Counted from the stretch's first letter, positions 32,025-40,954 are shown. The stretch is 64,000 nucleotides of DNA from Shinella zoogloeoides (GCF_030733845.1 NZ_CP132310.1:1-64000); one strand, 5' to 3'. The notes: generated by a model from the letters alone, not told the origin. Numbers and translations are program-made.

Positions 32025-35000
32025 TGCATATCGTTGAAAGTGAAGAAGCGTTCCGTGCAAACGAAGCGCTGCACGAGCGCGGAGAGCTGGTCATTCGCGG
32101 CTCTGGCGGCGGTGGTGGCGGCAAGGGCAAGGGCGGCGGATCCGGTAGCGATGCCGAAAACACGCTGCGCTCGAAAGCTCGCGCGCGCATGATCGAGGCG
32201 ATCTCCGAAGGGGAGATCGAGGGCCTGGTTGACGGCGAACGCTCGATCTACTTCGAGCAGACGCCGGTGATGAACGCCGACGGCAGTTACAATTTCAAGA
32301 ACGTCATCTGGCGCGAGCACAAGGGACTTCCCGACGAGGGACACTTCCCCGGCCACGCAGGCGTGGAAACTGCAAATTCGGTCGAGGTGCAGGTCAAGGC
32401 GTCCGTTGGCCCGGTCCAGCGGACTATCGTCGACAAGAACGCCGATGCAGTGCGCGTCATTCTCCGCATCCCGGCGCTTTTTGAGCAGGACAAGAAGAAG
32501 GGCGAGACGAAGACGGCCTCGCTTGCCTATCGCATCGATGTGCGTCCCTATCAGGGCGCATGGCAAGTTGCTGTTCAAAAGAACATCAGCAACGAAAAGT
32601 GCACCAGCCCCTACCAGATCGCGCATCGCATTGAGCTGCCGCTGAACGGCTCGCCCTGGGACGTGCGCGTCGTGCGCCTCTCGCCCGACAGCGCCAAGGT
32701 CGAACTGCAGAACGACCTGTGGTGGGAAGGCTACGTCACGATCGTCGACGGCAAGTTCACCTATCCGCACACGGCCGCCGTCGGCCTGGAGGTGAACGGC
32801 GAGGACATGGGTCAGAGCATTCCGGCTCGCTCGTTCCACGTCAAGGGCCTGAAGATCCTCGTGCCGAGCAACTACGATCCCATCGCTCGCACATATACCG
32901 GCATTTGGAACGGCACATTCAAACGCGCCTGGACCAACAATCCGGCCTGGATCTTCTACGACCTGATCACCAACGATCGCTACGGCCTCGGCGAATTCAT
33001 CCGGCCCGAGATCGTGGACAAGTGGTCGCTCTACACGATTGCTCAATACTGCGACCAGCTCGTGCCCTCTGGTTATCGCAATGGCGACACCGGCGCGATG
33101 ATCATGGAGCCGCGTTTCACCTACAACGGGGTGATCAACAATCGCGAGGAAGCCTACCACGTCCTCCAGGCCGTAACCGCCGCCTGGCGCGGGATGGCCT
33201 ATTGGTCGATCGGTCAGGTGTTCGCGACCGCCGACATTCCCGCTGACCCGATCAAGGTCGTGACGCCGGCAAATGTGATCGGTGGTGAGTTCCACTATTC
33301 CGGCACGGCCATGAAGGCGCGTCACTCCGTCTGCCTCGTCAAATGGAATGACCCCGCCGACTTCTACCGCCCGGCGACCGAGCTGATCATCAACGACGCG
33401 ATGCTCCGTCGTTACGGCTGGCGCGAGAAAAACGTCACTTTCGACGGCTGCACCTCGCGTGGCCTTGCTCACCGCTACGGCAAGTGGATCCTGGACGTCG
33501 AGCAGAACGAGAACGAGACGGTGGAATATTCCGCCTCGTGGGATCACGCGGAGGTGCGCCCGGGCGACATCGTGGCGATCGCCGATCCGGCAAAGGCCCT
33601 CGTGCGCGCCGGCGGACGGGTCGTCTCCTTCAATGCCGCAACCAAGACGGTGAAGCTTGACGCCCCGTTCGAGGCGACGCCCGGCGAGACCTACTCTCTG
33701 ATGGTCGCTCTTCCCAACGGCAAGCTGGACACCAAGGCCGTCGTGTCGTGGGCGAGCCCGTCCGAGGCGGTTCTCCAGAGCGTGTTCTCCGAACAGGTGC
33801 AGCCCGACGCGATGTATGCCGTTACGGGCACGGACATCCGTCCGCGCCAGTTCCGTGTCCTGTCCGTGCGCGAAGAAGAGAAGAACATCTTCAAGGTGAC
33901 GGCGCTCTTCCATGATCCGCTGAAATACGCGCGCGTGGAGCAGAACATCAAGTTCGATCCGCTGCCCTACACCCGGCCGCAGAACGTTTCCTTCCCGCCT
34001 GAGAACCTTCAGGTGCGGGAGATCTACTATCAGCTCAACGGCGTGCAGCGCTCGCGCATGCTGTTTTCCTGGTCCCCCAATCCGAATTCGATCAGCCGCT
34101 CCTATCGCGTCAAGATCATCACGCCTTTTGACGGCGAGATCGACTTCGGCGAGACCGAGCGCACCTGGGTCGAACTGAACGATGTGACCCCCGGACCATA
34201 CACTTTCATGGTCTGCGCCATCGGCATCTCGAAGAAGCCCTCCGATTGGGTCGAGTTCGAATACGAGGCGGTGGGTCCGGCTGGCATGCCCATTCCGACC
34301 GTCACGAACATCCGCCTTGCTGATCGCGCGGGCAACGAGTTTGTCGGCCGCGACGTTCGCGTGATCTGGAACAACAACTTCGCCGGCTCTTCCGACCCGA
34401 CGTCCGACGAGGGCGGCCTGTCGCCCGGATGGTCGCCGTTCTTCAAGAGCAACACGGTCAAGGTCTATGACACTGCGACCAGCAAACTGTTGCGCACCCA
34501 GGAAACAACCGGCCCGTCGTTCACCTACAGCTTCGAGATGAACAAAGCCGACAGTCTGGCTGCTGGCTTTGCCACCGCGCGCCGCTCGCTGCGCTTCGAG
34601 ATCGTGGTGAGTGATACGTTCGGGCGCACGTCGCTGCCGAGCAATGGCGTTTTCCAGAATCTCCCGCCGGCCGCCGTCGTTCCGACGAGCTATATCAGCG
34701 GCGACAAGATCTTCCTCGCGTTTCCGCATCTCGCCGATCCCGACTTCGTGGGCCATCTCATCTGGTTCAAGACCACCGGCGGCTACAATCCGGCGACCAC
34801 GGCGGCGTGGGGCGACACGCCCGATACCAATGTCGTCGTGCCGGCCGAGCCGACCACGACATACTACTTCCGGTTTGCCGCTTATGACGCATTCGGCAAG
34901 GATGGTCTGAATTACTCGCCCGAGATCCAGATCGTCACGGGTCTGAATGGTTTCGACTTCGACGCGCCTGCTGTTCCGGCCAAGCCCACGCTGACCTCTG

Positions 35001-36718
35001 CGTTGGAGAACGGCCAGGCAAAGCTCGTCGCTCAGTGGACGGCGAATACCGAAAATGATCTTGCCGGATACGACGTCGAAATCCGCGAAGGCAGCGGAGC
35101 ATGGGTGTCGTTCCTGACGACCTCCAATCGTTATGAGTGGCCTGTTAAGGCAGGGGTTACTTATACTGTCCGCCTTCGCGCATATGACGTCTCCGGCAAC
35201 AAGTCTGCCGTGAGCGCCTCGACCACGCATACGGCGATCAAGGACACCACGCCGCCGGCCGCGCCAACCGGCTTCACGGTCACAGCAGGTCTGACGTCGT
35301 TCTGGCTTGAATGGGTCAATCCGGCGGACGCTGACCTCGACTATATTGAAGTCCTCGAAGGCACGACCAACGTCGCCGCGAACGCGGTGGTGGTCGGCCG
35401 CGCGCTCGGCACGTCCTTCGCTCGCACCGGCCTGGCAAACCAGGTCGCGCGCTTCTTCTGGCTGCGTGCCGTCGATACGTCGGGTAACAAGTCTGGCCTG
35501 ACAGCAGTGCAGACGGCGACCACGGCCACGCTGCCTGAAGCCAAACGCATGACCATCACCGGTCTTACCCTGACGCCGAACAGCCCGAGCAGCAATCGTG
35601 TTGCCTGGTCGGCTTTCACGGTTGGTATCGGCTCGCCGACTGCCGGCACGACCAGCGCCAACGTTGCCGCCGGAAATGTCGCCTGGACCAGCGGCTCGCT
35701 CTACCTCTACTACGTCGAGGGCGAGACGACGCTGCGCTCCACGACGTCGATCGCGACCATCTACACGAACAATGGATATCCCGTCGCTGTCTATCGCGGT
35801 GGAACCGACGTGCAGATGGCCGACGGCAAGGTCGTCATGGATGGCAACAACATCCTGGCTGGCACGGTCGGGGCAAACCAGCTCGTCGTCAACGAAGCCA
35901 TCATCACCAGCACGCTCCAGCTCAAGGACGCGATCATCACCTCGGCCAAGATCGTCTCGCTCAAGGCCGAGCAGATCGAAGCGGTCGGCGTCCTGGCGAG
36001 CACGATCCAGGTCGGCGGCGACAGTCTCGGCACGATCAAGGACCGGGCGGCCGATCCCGCTTCGCGCATCAACCAGGGCACGACGGTCATCGATCCCGGC
36101 AAGGTTCTGATCTCCGGCGCCTCGCGGCTCTCGAACTGGATTTCCGGCTCGGATGCAACCAAGATCGACGGCGGCGCTCTCGCAGCGAACTCGCTCAAGG
36201 GCAATACGGCCGTCATCGGTATGCGTGGCATCACGATCGACGGGATCACCTTTGAGCACAACAGCCCGTCGGCAAATCGCGTGTCCTGGACCGCCGGCAC
36301 GATCGCTTACACCGATGATGCCGGGGCGAGCGTCACTCGCGCGATCACCGCCTCCAACGTTCTTTGGTCGGCTGGCACGCTCTATCTGTATTGGGTGAAG
36401 GGCGCGACGACGATCTCGTCAACGACCTCGTTTGCAACGGCCAACGGCGACAACAATGTCATCTTGGCGACCTATAAGGGCGGGATCTGGCTGTTCGCCT
36501 CGTATGGCCGGACGATCGTCGATGGTGGTCAGCTCAAGTCGCAGAGTGTCGATACCGAGCAGCTCAAAGCGGGCGCCGTGAAAGCTGGTATCATCGATGT
36601 CACGACCCTTTCCGCCATCACCGCTGATGTGGGTGTGATGACTGCCGGGCTGATGCGTTCCGCGAACAGCAAGTTCCAGGTTGATCTCAACAATGAGCGA
36701 ATCCTGATCGCAGATTGA
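32024..36718 (+). CDS. Central tail tip protein, lambda J-like
   Basis: A 1564-residue host-specificity protein. The N-terminal 700 residues match the J type (GGGGGKGKGGGSGSDAENTL, then RSKARARMIEAISEGEIEGL, and the PYQGAWQVAVQKN region). Two fibronectin type III domains lie at about 984-1160. The C-terminal part has two related domains of about 100 residues (1176-1275 and 1400-1510; shared pattern L.L.PNSPSSNRV.W) separated by a helical linker. The C-terminus should contact the receptor. An operator-like 18-mer occurs at 35146-35163 in unusual codons. Confidence 0.93.
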   Translation: MHIVESEEAFRANEALHERGELVIRGSGGGGGGKGKGGGSGSDAENTLRSKARARMIEAISEGEIEGLVDGERSIYFEQTPVMNADGSYNFKNVIWREHKGLPDEGHFPGHAGVETANSVEVQVKASVGPVQRTIVDKNADAVRVILRIPALFEQDKKKGETKTASLAYRIDVRPYQGAWQVAVQKNISNEKCTSPYQIAHRIELPLNGSPWDVRVVRLSPDSAKVELQNDLWWEGYVTIVDGKFTYPHTAAVGLEVNGEDMGQSIPARSFHVKGLKILVPSNYDPIARTYTGIWNGTFKRAWTNNPAWIFYDLITNDRYGLGEFIRPEIVDKWSLYTIAQYCDQLVPSGYRNGDTGAMIMEPRFTYNGVINNREEAYHVLQAVTAAWRGMAYWSIGQVFATADIPADPIKVVTPANVIGGEFHYSGTAMKARHSVCLVKWNDPADFYRPATELIINDAMLRRYGWREKNVTFDGCTSRGLAHRYGKWILDVEQNENETVEYSASWDHAEVRPGDIVAIADPAKALVRAGGRVVSFNAATKTVKLDAPFEATPGETYSLMVALPNGKLDTKAVVSWASPSEAVLQSVFSEQVQPDAMYAVTGTDIRPRQFRVLSVREEEKNIFKVTALFHDPLKYARVEQNIKFDPLPYTRPQNVSFPPENLQVREIYYQLNGVQRSRMLFSWSPNPNSISRSYRVKIITPFDGEIDFGETERTWVELNDVTPGPYTFMVCAIGISKKPSDWVEFEYEAVGPAGMPIPTVTNIRLADRAGNEFVGRDVRVIWNNNFAGSSDPTSDEGGLSPGWSPFFKSNTVKVYDTATSKLLRTQETTGPSFTYSFEMNKADSLAAGFATARRSLRFEIVVSDTFGRTSLPSNGVFQNLPPAAVVPTSYISGDKIFLAFPHLADPDFVGHLIWFKTTGGYNPATTAAWGDTPDTNVVVPAEPTTTYYFRFAAYDAFGKDGLNYSPEIQIVTGLNGFDFDAPAVPAKPTLTSALENGQAKLVAQWTANTENDLAGYDVEIREGSGAWVSFLTTSNRYEWPVKAGVTYTVRLRAYDVSGNKSAVSASTTHTAIKDTTPPAAPTGFTVTAGLTSFWLEWVNPADADLDYIEVLEGTTNVAANAVVVGRALGTSFARTGLANQVARFFWLRAVDTSGNKSGLTAVQTATTATLPEAKRMTITGLTLTPNSPSSNRVAWSAFTVGIGSPTAGTTSANVAAGNVAWTSGSLYLYYVEGETTLRSTTSIATIYTNNGYPVAVYRGGTDVQMADGKVVMDGNNILAGTVGANQLVVNEAIITSTLQLKDAIITSAKIVSLKAEQIEAVGVLASTIQVGGDSLGTIKDRAADPASRINQGTTVIDPGKVLISGASRLSNWISGSDATKIDGGALAANSLKGNTAVIGMRGITIDGITFEHNSPSANRVSWTAGTIAYTDDAGASVTRAITASNVLWSAGTLYLYWVKGATTISSTTSFATANGDNNVILATYKGGIWLFASYGRTIVDGGQLKSQSVDTEQLKAGAVKAGIIDVTTLSAITADVGVMTAGLMRSANSKFQVDLNNERILIAD
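35146..35163. promoter_or_regulatory. Operator-like site inside the J-like gene
   Basis: TAAGGCAGGGGTTACTTA, followed by TATACT in the -10 position (35162-35167). The codons here (GTT, GGG, ACT, TAT) differ from the C-ending ones around it. Confidence 0.45.
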
Positions 36719-36738
36719 ACTTGCTTCGCCTCGGAATA

Positions 36739-36756
36739 TAGGTAATTGCTTACTTA
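36739..36756. promoter_or_regulatory. Operator after the J-like gene
   Basis: TAGGTAATTGCTTACTTA, 21 bases before the next start. No clear -35 box is present. Confidence 0.6.
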
Positions 36757-36776
36757 CTGAACAGGAAGTGAGATCG

Positions 36777-37172
36777 ATGACAGGGCGCGTGTCGCTTGGA
36801 AAATATGTAGATGGAACGCACCGCCTGCGAGTGTCGGCCCCTGGCTTCAATGTCGACGACCCCGGCCTCATCGGCCAGCAGGTCGTCTTCGACAGCTACA
36901 TTGGCGGGCACGGCATGATCATCATGTCCGGAACCTTCGCGGTATCCGGCGGGGCGGGCTATGCCAATACCAAGCTCGTCTCTTGGCCGGCGCTGAATGC
37001 CAGGCCGCTTGTCTATATGCTCGTCTCGGTCGACGGCGGGCGACGCAAGACCTTTCACTCGATGTCGAGTTTCAAGATGAAGGTCGGAAACGACGGCATT
37101 TACGCAGACGGCGCGCCGTCTTCGAGTATGGTGTTCTACTACGCTGCGCTCAACGTGGCGGTTGGCGCATGA
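36777..37172 (+). CDS. Tip-associated protein, tandem paralogue 1
   Basis: A 131-residue protein, first of three adjacent genes with related N-termini (here MTGRVSLGKYVDG followed by RLRVSAPGFNV). The rest is beta-rich with a conserved pattern ending in SSMVFYYAALNV. Such small proteins after J may decorate or cap the fibre and affect host range. GTG 36768 is an alternative start. The function is unknown. Confidence 0.65.
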   Translation: MTGRVSLGKYVDGTHRLRVSAPGFNVDDPGLIGQQVVFDSYIGGHGMIIMSGTFAVSGGAGYANTKLVSWPALNARPLVYMLVSVDGGRRKTFHSMSSFKMKVGNDGIYADGAPSSSMVFYYAALNVAVGA

Positions 37173-37564
37173 CGAACCGTGTTGTCCTCGGCAAGTTGAA
37201 TGGATCTATGGCGGCGCGCGTGAGCAAGCCCGGCATCGATGTGCTCACGGCGAGCGCCCTTGAAGACTTCTTCCTGCATGAAAGCTTCAAGGGTCACAGG
37301 ATCCTTCAGACGGGCTCTATCCCGTTCGCCACGAACACCACCACCTGCACGATCTACTATCCGGATTGGGGATTCGTTCCCATCATCTTCATGGTGCCGG
37401 CCGCCTCGGATACCGCCGTCTACCCCTTCCTTTCAGGCGGCAACCTGGTCGGGGTGTGGAACATCGAGCAAGAGCCAACGCGGACGAGCTGCGTGTTCAC
37501 GATCCAGACACCGCTCCAGTCCTCGCTCTATGTCCGCTACGTTATCCTGCCGCTGGTGAACTAG
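37169..37564 (+). CDS. Tip-associated protein, tandem paralogue 2
   Basis: A 131-residue protein that begins MTNRVVLGKLNGSMAARVSK and then PGIDVLTAS, like the preceding gene, and ends in a similar beta-rich segment (SSLYVRYVILPLVN). Its ATG overlaps the previous stop. It contains an aromatic patch (YYPDWGFVPIIF) that could be part of a receptor-binding surface. Confidence 0.65.
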   Translation: MTNRVVLGKLNGSMAARVSKPGIDVLTASALEDFFLHESFKGHRILQTGSIPFATNTTTCTIYYPDWGFVPIIFMVPAASDTAVYPFLSGGNLVGVWNIEQEPTRTSCVFTIQTPLQSSLYVRYVILPLVN

Positions 37565-37945
37565 ATGGCAAATCGAATTCTGCTCGACCAAACCGGACTT
37601 TTCATTTCAGCGGCAGGGGTCGATGTCCTCTCGGCACTTGAGAAGGATCTGATCTTTTCCTCGAACTACGTCTCAACGCGCAAGTTTCTCGGCGGAACCG
37701 TCTTCGTGTCGGCGAACAGCCAAGCGACGATCAACTATGGCACGACCTTGGCCGGAGTGCCGATCGGGATCTTCTACGTGGACGATGGTGCATTGGCGTT
37801 GCACCCGATCATTCAAGCCACCACGGCTGTCCTCACGGACATGAAGGAGTTCGCGGCTTTCTTCAATTCGACATCCGTGACGTTCCGAAACTACACGACC
37901 TCCGGTCGAACATTTCAGTATTCCATTCTTGAGGTGATGACATGA
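37565..37945 (+). CDS. Tip-associated protein, tandem paralogue 3
   Basis: A 126-residue protein beginning MANRILLDQTGLFISAAGVD and then VLSALEKDLIFSS, the third member of the series. The N-terminal similarity (RILLDQTG..., GVDVLSA) to the two genes before it suggests tandem duplication followed by strong divergence. The start follows the previous stop directly. Confidence 0.65.
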   Translation: MANRILLDQTGLFISAAGVDVLSALEKDLIFSSNYVSTRKFLGGTVFVSANSQATINYGTTLAGVPIGIFYVDDGALALHPIIQATTAVLTDMKEFAAFFNSTSVTFRNYTTSGRTFQYSILEVMT

Positions 37946-38346
37946 TCGTTGTTTTCGATCCCGCCGACGGCCGTATTCAGCAGACCGTCTTCGATCCTAT
38001 TCCGCCTGGTCTTGAAAGGGTGCTTACCGACAACGGCCAGAACTTTCTCTTCACGCATCAGGAAATCGGCCCCTCCATCTATGACGACTACTTCGTCTCC
38101 GATGGCGCGCTGACGAGACGCCCGGACTTTCCCATTCCGCACGCCGAGATCTCGCTCGGCGTCGGTGAGGGGATTGCCCTTGAGGGACTGCCGCAGCCCT
38201 GCCGCATCTTCGTCGAAGGTGCGGAGATCGTCGTCAACGACGGCGAGTTGACGATCGAGAGTGATATGCCGGCCGAATACGAGATCCTTTTCGATCAGTG
38301 GCCATTCAAGCCTGCAACTGTGAAGGTGACGATTAATGAAGCTTAA
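37942..38346 (+). CDS. Tail-fibre-region protein
   Basis: A 134-residue protein with a beta-rich sequence (MIVVFDPADGRIQQTVFD) and a C-terminal domain PCRIFVEGAEIVVNDGELTI. Similar small proteins are found with fibres and fibre chaperones in many phages. It overlaps the previous gene by four bases and the next by eleven. No firm family. Confidence 0.55.
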   Translation: MIVVFDPADGRIQQTVFDPIPPGLERVLTDNGQNFLFTHQEIGPSIYDDYFVSDGALTRRPDFPIPHAEISLGVGEGIALEGLPQPCRIFVEGAEIVVNDGELTIESDMPAEYEILFDQWPFKPATVKVTINEA

Positions 38347-38719
38347 CCTGCGCAAAGACCTGGAGCCGCTCAAGTGTGAAAAACTCGCACAGATCGACGC
38401 TGACGCGAACCGTGCGCTTGAGAGCTATCGCACGTCAGGTGACATCGCGGCGCTCGTCTACAAGCTCAAGCGTGACGAGGTGAGCGAGGCCGACGCTGGC
38501 CGGCCGCTTAACGAACTGGCGATGCTTCAGGCCGAAGCATTTGCGACAAAGGTGCCGGCGAGTGACCTGCTCGAACTCTGGCGCAGAAAGATCCAGGACG
38601 AGGATGCATTCATCATCGTGATCGAGGCAACCCGTCAGAAACTCAAGGCCAGGACAAGGGCTGCGCAGACGCCAGCGGAGATCGAGATGATCCTGTTCAG
38701 CCCGCCTAGCCAATCTTGA
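38336..38719 (+). CDS. Helical protein, possible fibre assembly factor
   Basis: A 127-residue, almost fully helical and charged protein (KDLEPLKCEKLAQIDADANR). It contains a helix near residues 45-75 with conserved acidic residues, and lies after the fibre-region genes, so it may assist fibre assembly. It overlaps the previous gene by eleven bases, which suggests coupling. No motif proves the role. Confidence 0.5.
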   Translation: MKLNLRKDLEPLKCEKLAQIDADANRALESYRTSGDIAALVYKLKRDEVSEADAGRPLNELAMLQAEAFATKVPASDLLELWRRKIQDEDAFIIVIEATRQKLKARTRAAQTPAEIEMILFSPPSQS

Positions 38720-38722
38720 CGG

Positions 38723-38751
38723 TTGCACATAAGTAAGTCATGACTTATTAT
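38723..38751 (+). promoter_or_regulatory. Lysis-unit promoter with embedded operator
   Basis: TTGCAC, 17-base spacer and TATTAT with TAAGTAAGTCATGACTTA at 38730-38747. Same boxes as the head promoter at 16061. Confidence 0.85.
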
Positions 38752-38789
38752 TCGCCTCATCGCATCGCCTAGCCGAAAAGGGCAGATCC

Positions 38790-39077
38790 ATGAGCGCTAC
38801 TGAAGAAAAGGGCTTCGCCGTAACGCCAGCGCGGTTGGGATTTATCCTTAGCCTCATCGCGGTGATCACGTTCGGATGGAAGATCGCCGCGCACGCGACG
38901 TCCCAGGAGCTGACGATCCAGTCGCACTCCGAATACATCGCCGAGGACAAGCAGAACACCAAGGAGGTCCTCGCCGAGTTGAAGGATCTCAACAAGAAGG
39001 TGGATCGGCTGACGTTTGTCATCGAGGGCACCAAGACTGCCTCGAAAGAGGCTTCCCTTGAGGCATTCTCTAAGTAA
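38790..39077 (+). CDS. Membrane-anchored coiled-coil protein in the lysis unit
   Basis: A 95-residue protein with one membrane segment (LGFILSLIAVITFGWKIA, about 16-33) followed by a helical, coiled-coil-prone domain (TKEVLAELKDLNKKVDRLTF). Being first in the lysis unit, it may be an antiholin or a second holin-like protein. The stop codon lies within the operator at 39071. Confidence 0.55.
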   Translation: MSATEEKGFAVTPARLGFILSLIAVITFGWKIAAHATSQELTIQSHSEYIAEDKQNTKEVLAELKDLNKKVDRLTFVIEGTKTASKEASLEAFSK

Positions 39078-39088
39078 GGACTGACTTA
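39071..39088. promoter_or_regulatory. Operator joining stop, ribosome site and start
   Basis: TAAGTAAGGACTGACTTA, identical to 10688-10705. It contains the stop TAA (39075-39077), the ribosome site AAGGA and the A of the endolysin ATG. Confidence 0.7.
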
Positions 39089-39594
39089 TGTTGAAGCCCA
39101 CCGGACTCGCTTGGATCGACAAGGCCGCCGGTTATATCGGCGAGCAAGAGATCAAGGGCGGGAAGCACAATCCGCTGATCATTGACTGGTGGAAGGCCAT
39201 CGGCGCCTCCTGGTTCAAGGACGACGAGACGCCCTGGTGTGGCGCATTCGTCGGCGGGGTTCTGGCGGAAGTCGGCATCAAGCCTCTTCCGGGAGGTAAA
39301 GGGGCCTCCGCCCGTGCGTGGAATGAGTTCGGCGTCAAGCTCCTGAAGCCGGCCGTTGGCTGCATCGTCATCTTCTCGCGCAACGGCGGCGGGCATGTCG
39401 GCTTCGTCGTCGGAAAAGACCAGAAGGGAAACCTGATGGTGCTCGGCGGCAACCAGGCCGACGGCGTGAATATCAAGCCCTTCGCGACGTCCCGCGTGCT
39501 CGGATATCGCTGGCCCTCCGTCTTCCCCGCCGAATCCCGTTTCAACCTTCCGGTCATCACGAGCGACGGCCGCCTTTCCACAAACGAGGCATAA
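39088..39594 (+). CDS. Endolysin, TIGR02594/CHAP-like amidase or endopeptidase
   Basis: A 168-residue protein with the cysteine-peptidase pattern of the TIGR02594 group: TPWCGAFV with Cys51, GGHVGFVVG with His103 and an Asn-containing segment (LGGNQADGVN) after it. It would cleave peptidoglycan during lysis. No signal peptide is present, so it depends on a holin. Next genes encode a holin candidate and a spanin pair. Confidence 0.85.
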   Translation: MLKPTGLAWIDKAAGYIGEQEIKGGKHNPLIIDWWKAIGASWFKDDETPWCGAFVGGVLAEVGIKPLPGGKGASARAWNEFGVKLLKPAVGCIVIFSRNGGGHVGFVVGKDQKGNLMVLGGNQADGVNIKPFATSRVLGYRWPSVFPAESRFNLPVITSDGRLSTNEA

Positions 39595-39969
39595 ATGAGC
39601 AAGTTCGAACAACTTCCTGAACTCCTCGGCGCAGCTCTGGTCGAGGCCTCCGCGAAGATCGGCCCGGAGCGCGCCCTGATTGCCCTTCAGGGAATCGTGC
39701 ACAACGCCAAACCCATTCGCGTCATCGACGGCGTGCTGCGCAAGGAAACGATCGAGGCTGTCGAAAAGGCGGTTCAGGTCTCGGGCATCGAGACGATCGT
39801 TGGCGCATTCGTCGAAAAGGTCGAACATCGCTTTCCCGGCACCTTCGAAGTCGACGAGGATGACGACGTCATTGCCGGCGAACTGCCCGTCGCAGAAGCG
39901 CCTGCCGACATCGACGAGGATCTCGTGCCAGTGGTGGCGCCGCGCCGCAAGAGACGCACTGATGGCTAA
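39595..39969 (+). CDS. Hypothetical protein in the lysis unit
   Basis: A 124-residue soluble protein starting at the base after the endolysin stop. The first 75 residues are helical and alternate hydrophobic and acidic patches; the C-terminus is Asp/Glu-rich and ends with a basic RRKRRTDG. It overlaps the holin-candidate start by eight bases. Function unknown. Confidence 0.55.
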   Translation: MSKFEQLPELLGAALVEASAKIGPERALIALQGIVHNAKPIRVIDGVLRKETIEAVEKAVQVSGIETIVGAFVEKVEHRFPGTFEVDEDDDVIAGELPVAEAPADIDEDLVPVVAPRRKRRTDG

Positions 39970-40234
39970 GGCACTCAAAGATCACCTGGCGTCCGACAAC
40001 TGGTGCATTCGGCGCCGGTGGATGAAGGTCATCCTCGGCTGGGCCATGATCAACGTCCAATACCTCATCGTCTGGGGTGACGACAACGAGCTGAACCAGA
40101 ACGCGCTGATCTCGATGCTTGGCCTCGTCGCCGCGATCTCCGGCTCATACATTTTCGGCGCTGTCTGGGATGATAACGACAAACGAAAATGGCACGGCCG
40201 CCGCGAGCGCCCCGACCCGGAGTTGGGCGAATGA
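39962..40234 (+). CDS. Holin candidate
   Basis: A 90-residue protein with two hydrophobic segments, about 22-38 (KVILGWAMINVQYLIVW) and 50-72 (LISMLGLVAAISGSYIFGAV), and a basic and acidic C-terminal tail. The size, two segments and position between endolysin and spanins fit a class II holin. No homologue is recognised with certainty. Confidence 0.6.
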   Translation: MAKALKDHLASDNWCIRRRWMKVILGWAMINVQYLIVWGDDNELNQNALISMLGLVAAISGSYIFGAVWDDNDKRKWHGRRERPDPELGE

Positions 40235-40623
40235 TCGCTCTTCCCTCCAAGAACACCGTGATCCTCGGCGTTGGCGCTGTGCTTGGAGCCTTCGCCGGCA
40301 TCGTGCTCTCCAGCCTGGTCTGGATCGCCTACAACCAGTTCGTCGGCTACCCGGCCGCCGCTGAGGAAGCGCGCCAGGGCTATGTGGTGCTTTCCGAGAA
40401 AGTCGCTCTCGAAGCGAAAGTCGCCATTGAGCAGAAGCGCCGCGAAACTGCCGAGATCATCTCCCGCAAGCACGCTGAGGCCCTGGAAAAGGCCGACGCG
40501 CTGAACAACGCCGAAAAGTCGCGCCTGGAGCAAGAGAATGCCGAATACGAAGCCCGCCTTGAAGCTGTCGGTCGTCGCTGCGAGCTTGATGGCGCTGACA
40601 TTGACTGGCTGCGCAAGCCTTGA
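40231..40623 (+). CDS. Inner-membrane spanin, Rz-like
   Basis: A 130-residue protein with an N-terminal membrane segment (about 9-32, VILGVGAVLGAFAGIVLSSL) and a long periplasmic coiled coil rich in Ala, Glu and Lys. It is the inner-membrane half of a spanin pair. The out-of-frame gene for the outer-membrane half begins inside it at 40538. Start ATG 40231 overlaps the holin stop. Confidence 0.8.
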   Translation: MIALPSKNTVILGVGAVLGAFAGIVLSSLVWIAYNQFVGYPAAAEEARQGYVVLSEKVALEAKVAIEQKRRETAEIISRKHAEALEKADALNNAEKSRLEQENAEYEARLEAVGRRCELDGADIDWLRKP

Positions 40624-40852
40624 GAAGCGTCTGATCGAAGCATCGGTCAGCAAGGCAGTTGTAGAGGCCGACGTCAATCTGCCCGGCCGTCCGGCTGAGT
40701 GCGAAGGTCGAACGAAGGAAGAGCACGCGCCGCTGGTTGTTGGCGGCGAGGTGCGAACCGCCCTGAAGAGCGAGCGGAAGGCTCTCGAACGCCAGCAGCA
40801 GCGTCAGGACCGGTGCGAATCCTTCTATGACGACGTATGGAGCAAATACTGA
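40538..40852 (+). CDS. Outer-membrane spanin, Rz1-like lipoprotein
   Basis: A 104-residue protein in the other frame, overlapping the Rz-like gene by 86 bases. It has a lipoprotein signal with a lipobox LTGC at 22-25 (cleavage before Cys25) and a periplasmic helical part with two further Cys residues. The embedded layout is the classical Rz/Rz1 arrangement, so the two together should fuse inner and outer membranes at lysis. Confidence 0.8.
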   Translation: MPNTKPALKLSVVAASLMALTLTGCASLEKRLIEASVSKAVVEADVNLPGRPAECEGRTKEEHAPLVVGGEVRTALKSERKALERQQQRQDRCESFYDDVWSKY

Positions 40853-40853
40853 C

Positions 40854-40942
40854 GAACCGGAGCGATCTTCCCTCGCCTTCGTCATACTCTTTCTAGAGTT
40901 CTATACCCTGTAACTGACTAAGTATGAACGAGGCGAGGGAAG
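40854..40942. repeat. Large inverted repeat, copy 2
   Basis: CTTCCCTCGCCTTCGTCATACT (40867-40888) and the matching right arm (40921-40942) pair at 19 of 22 positions around a 32-base loop with ACCCTGTAACTGACTA. The start ACCGGA and the TCATACT/AGTATGA arms are shared with 13978-14084. Confidence 0.7.
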
Positions 40943-40954
40943 CGACCAAATCTA

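Noticed and set aside
31949..36259. A 1436-codon open frame on the minus strand opposite the J-like gene
   Set aside because: It is antisense to a clear lambda J-type protein, has no ribosome site, and its sequence is a low-complexity mixture of Arg, Asp and Val typical of antisense frames in high-GC genes.
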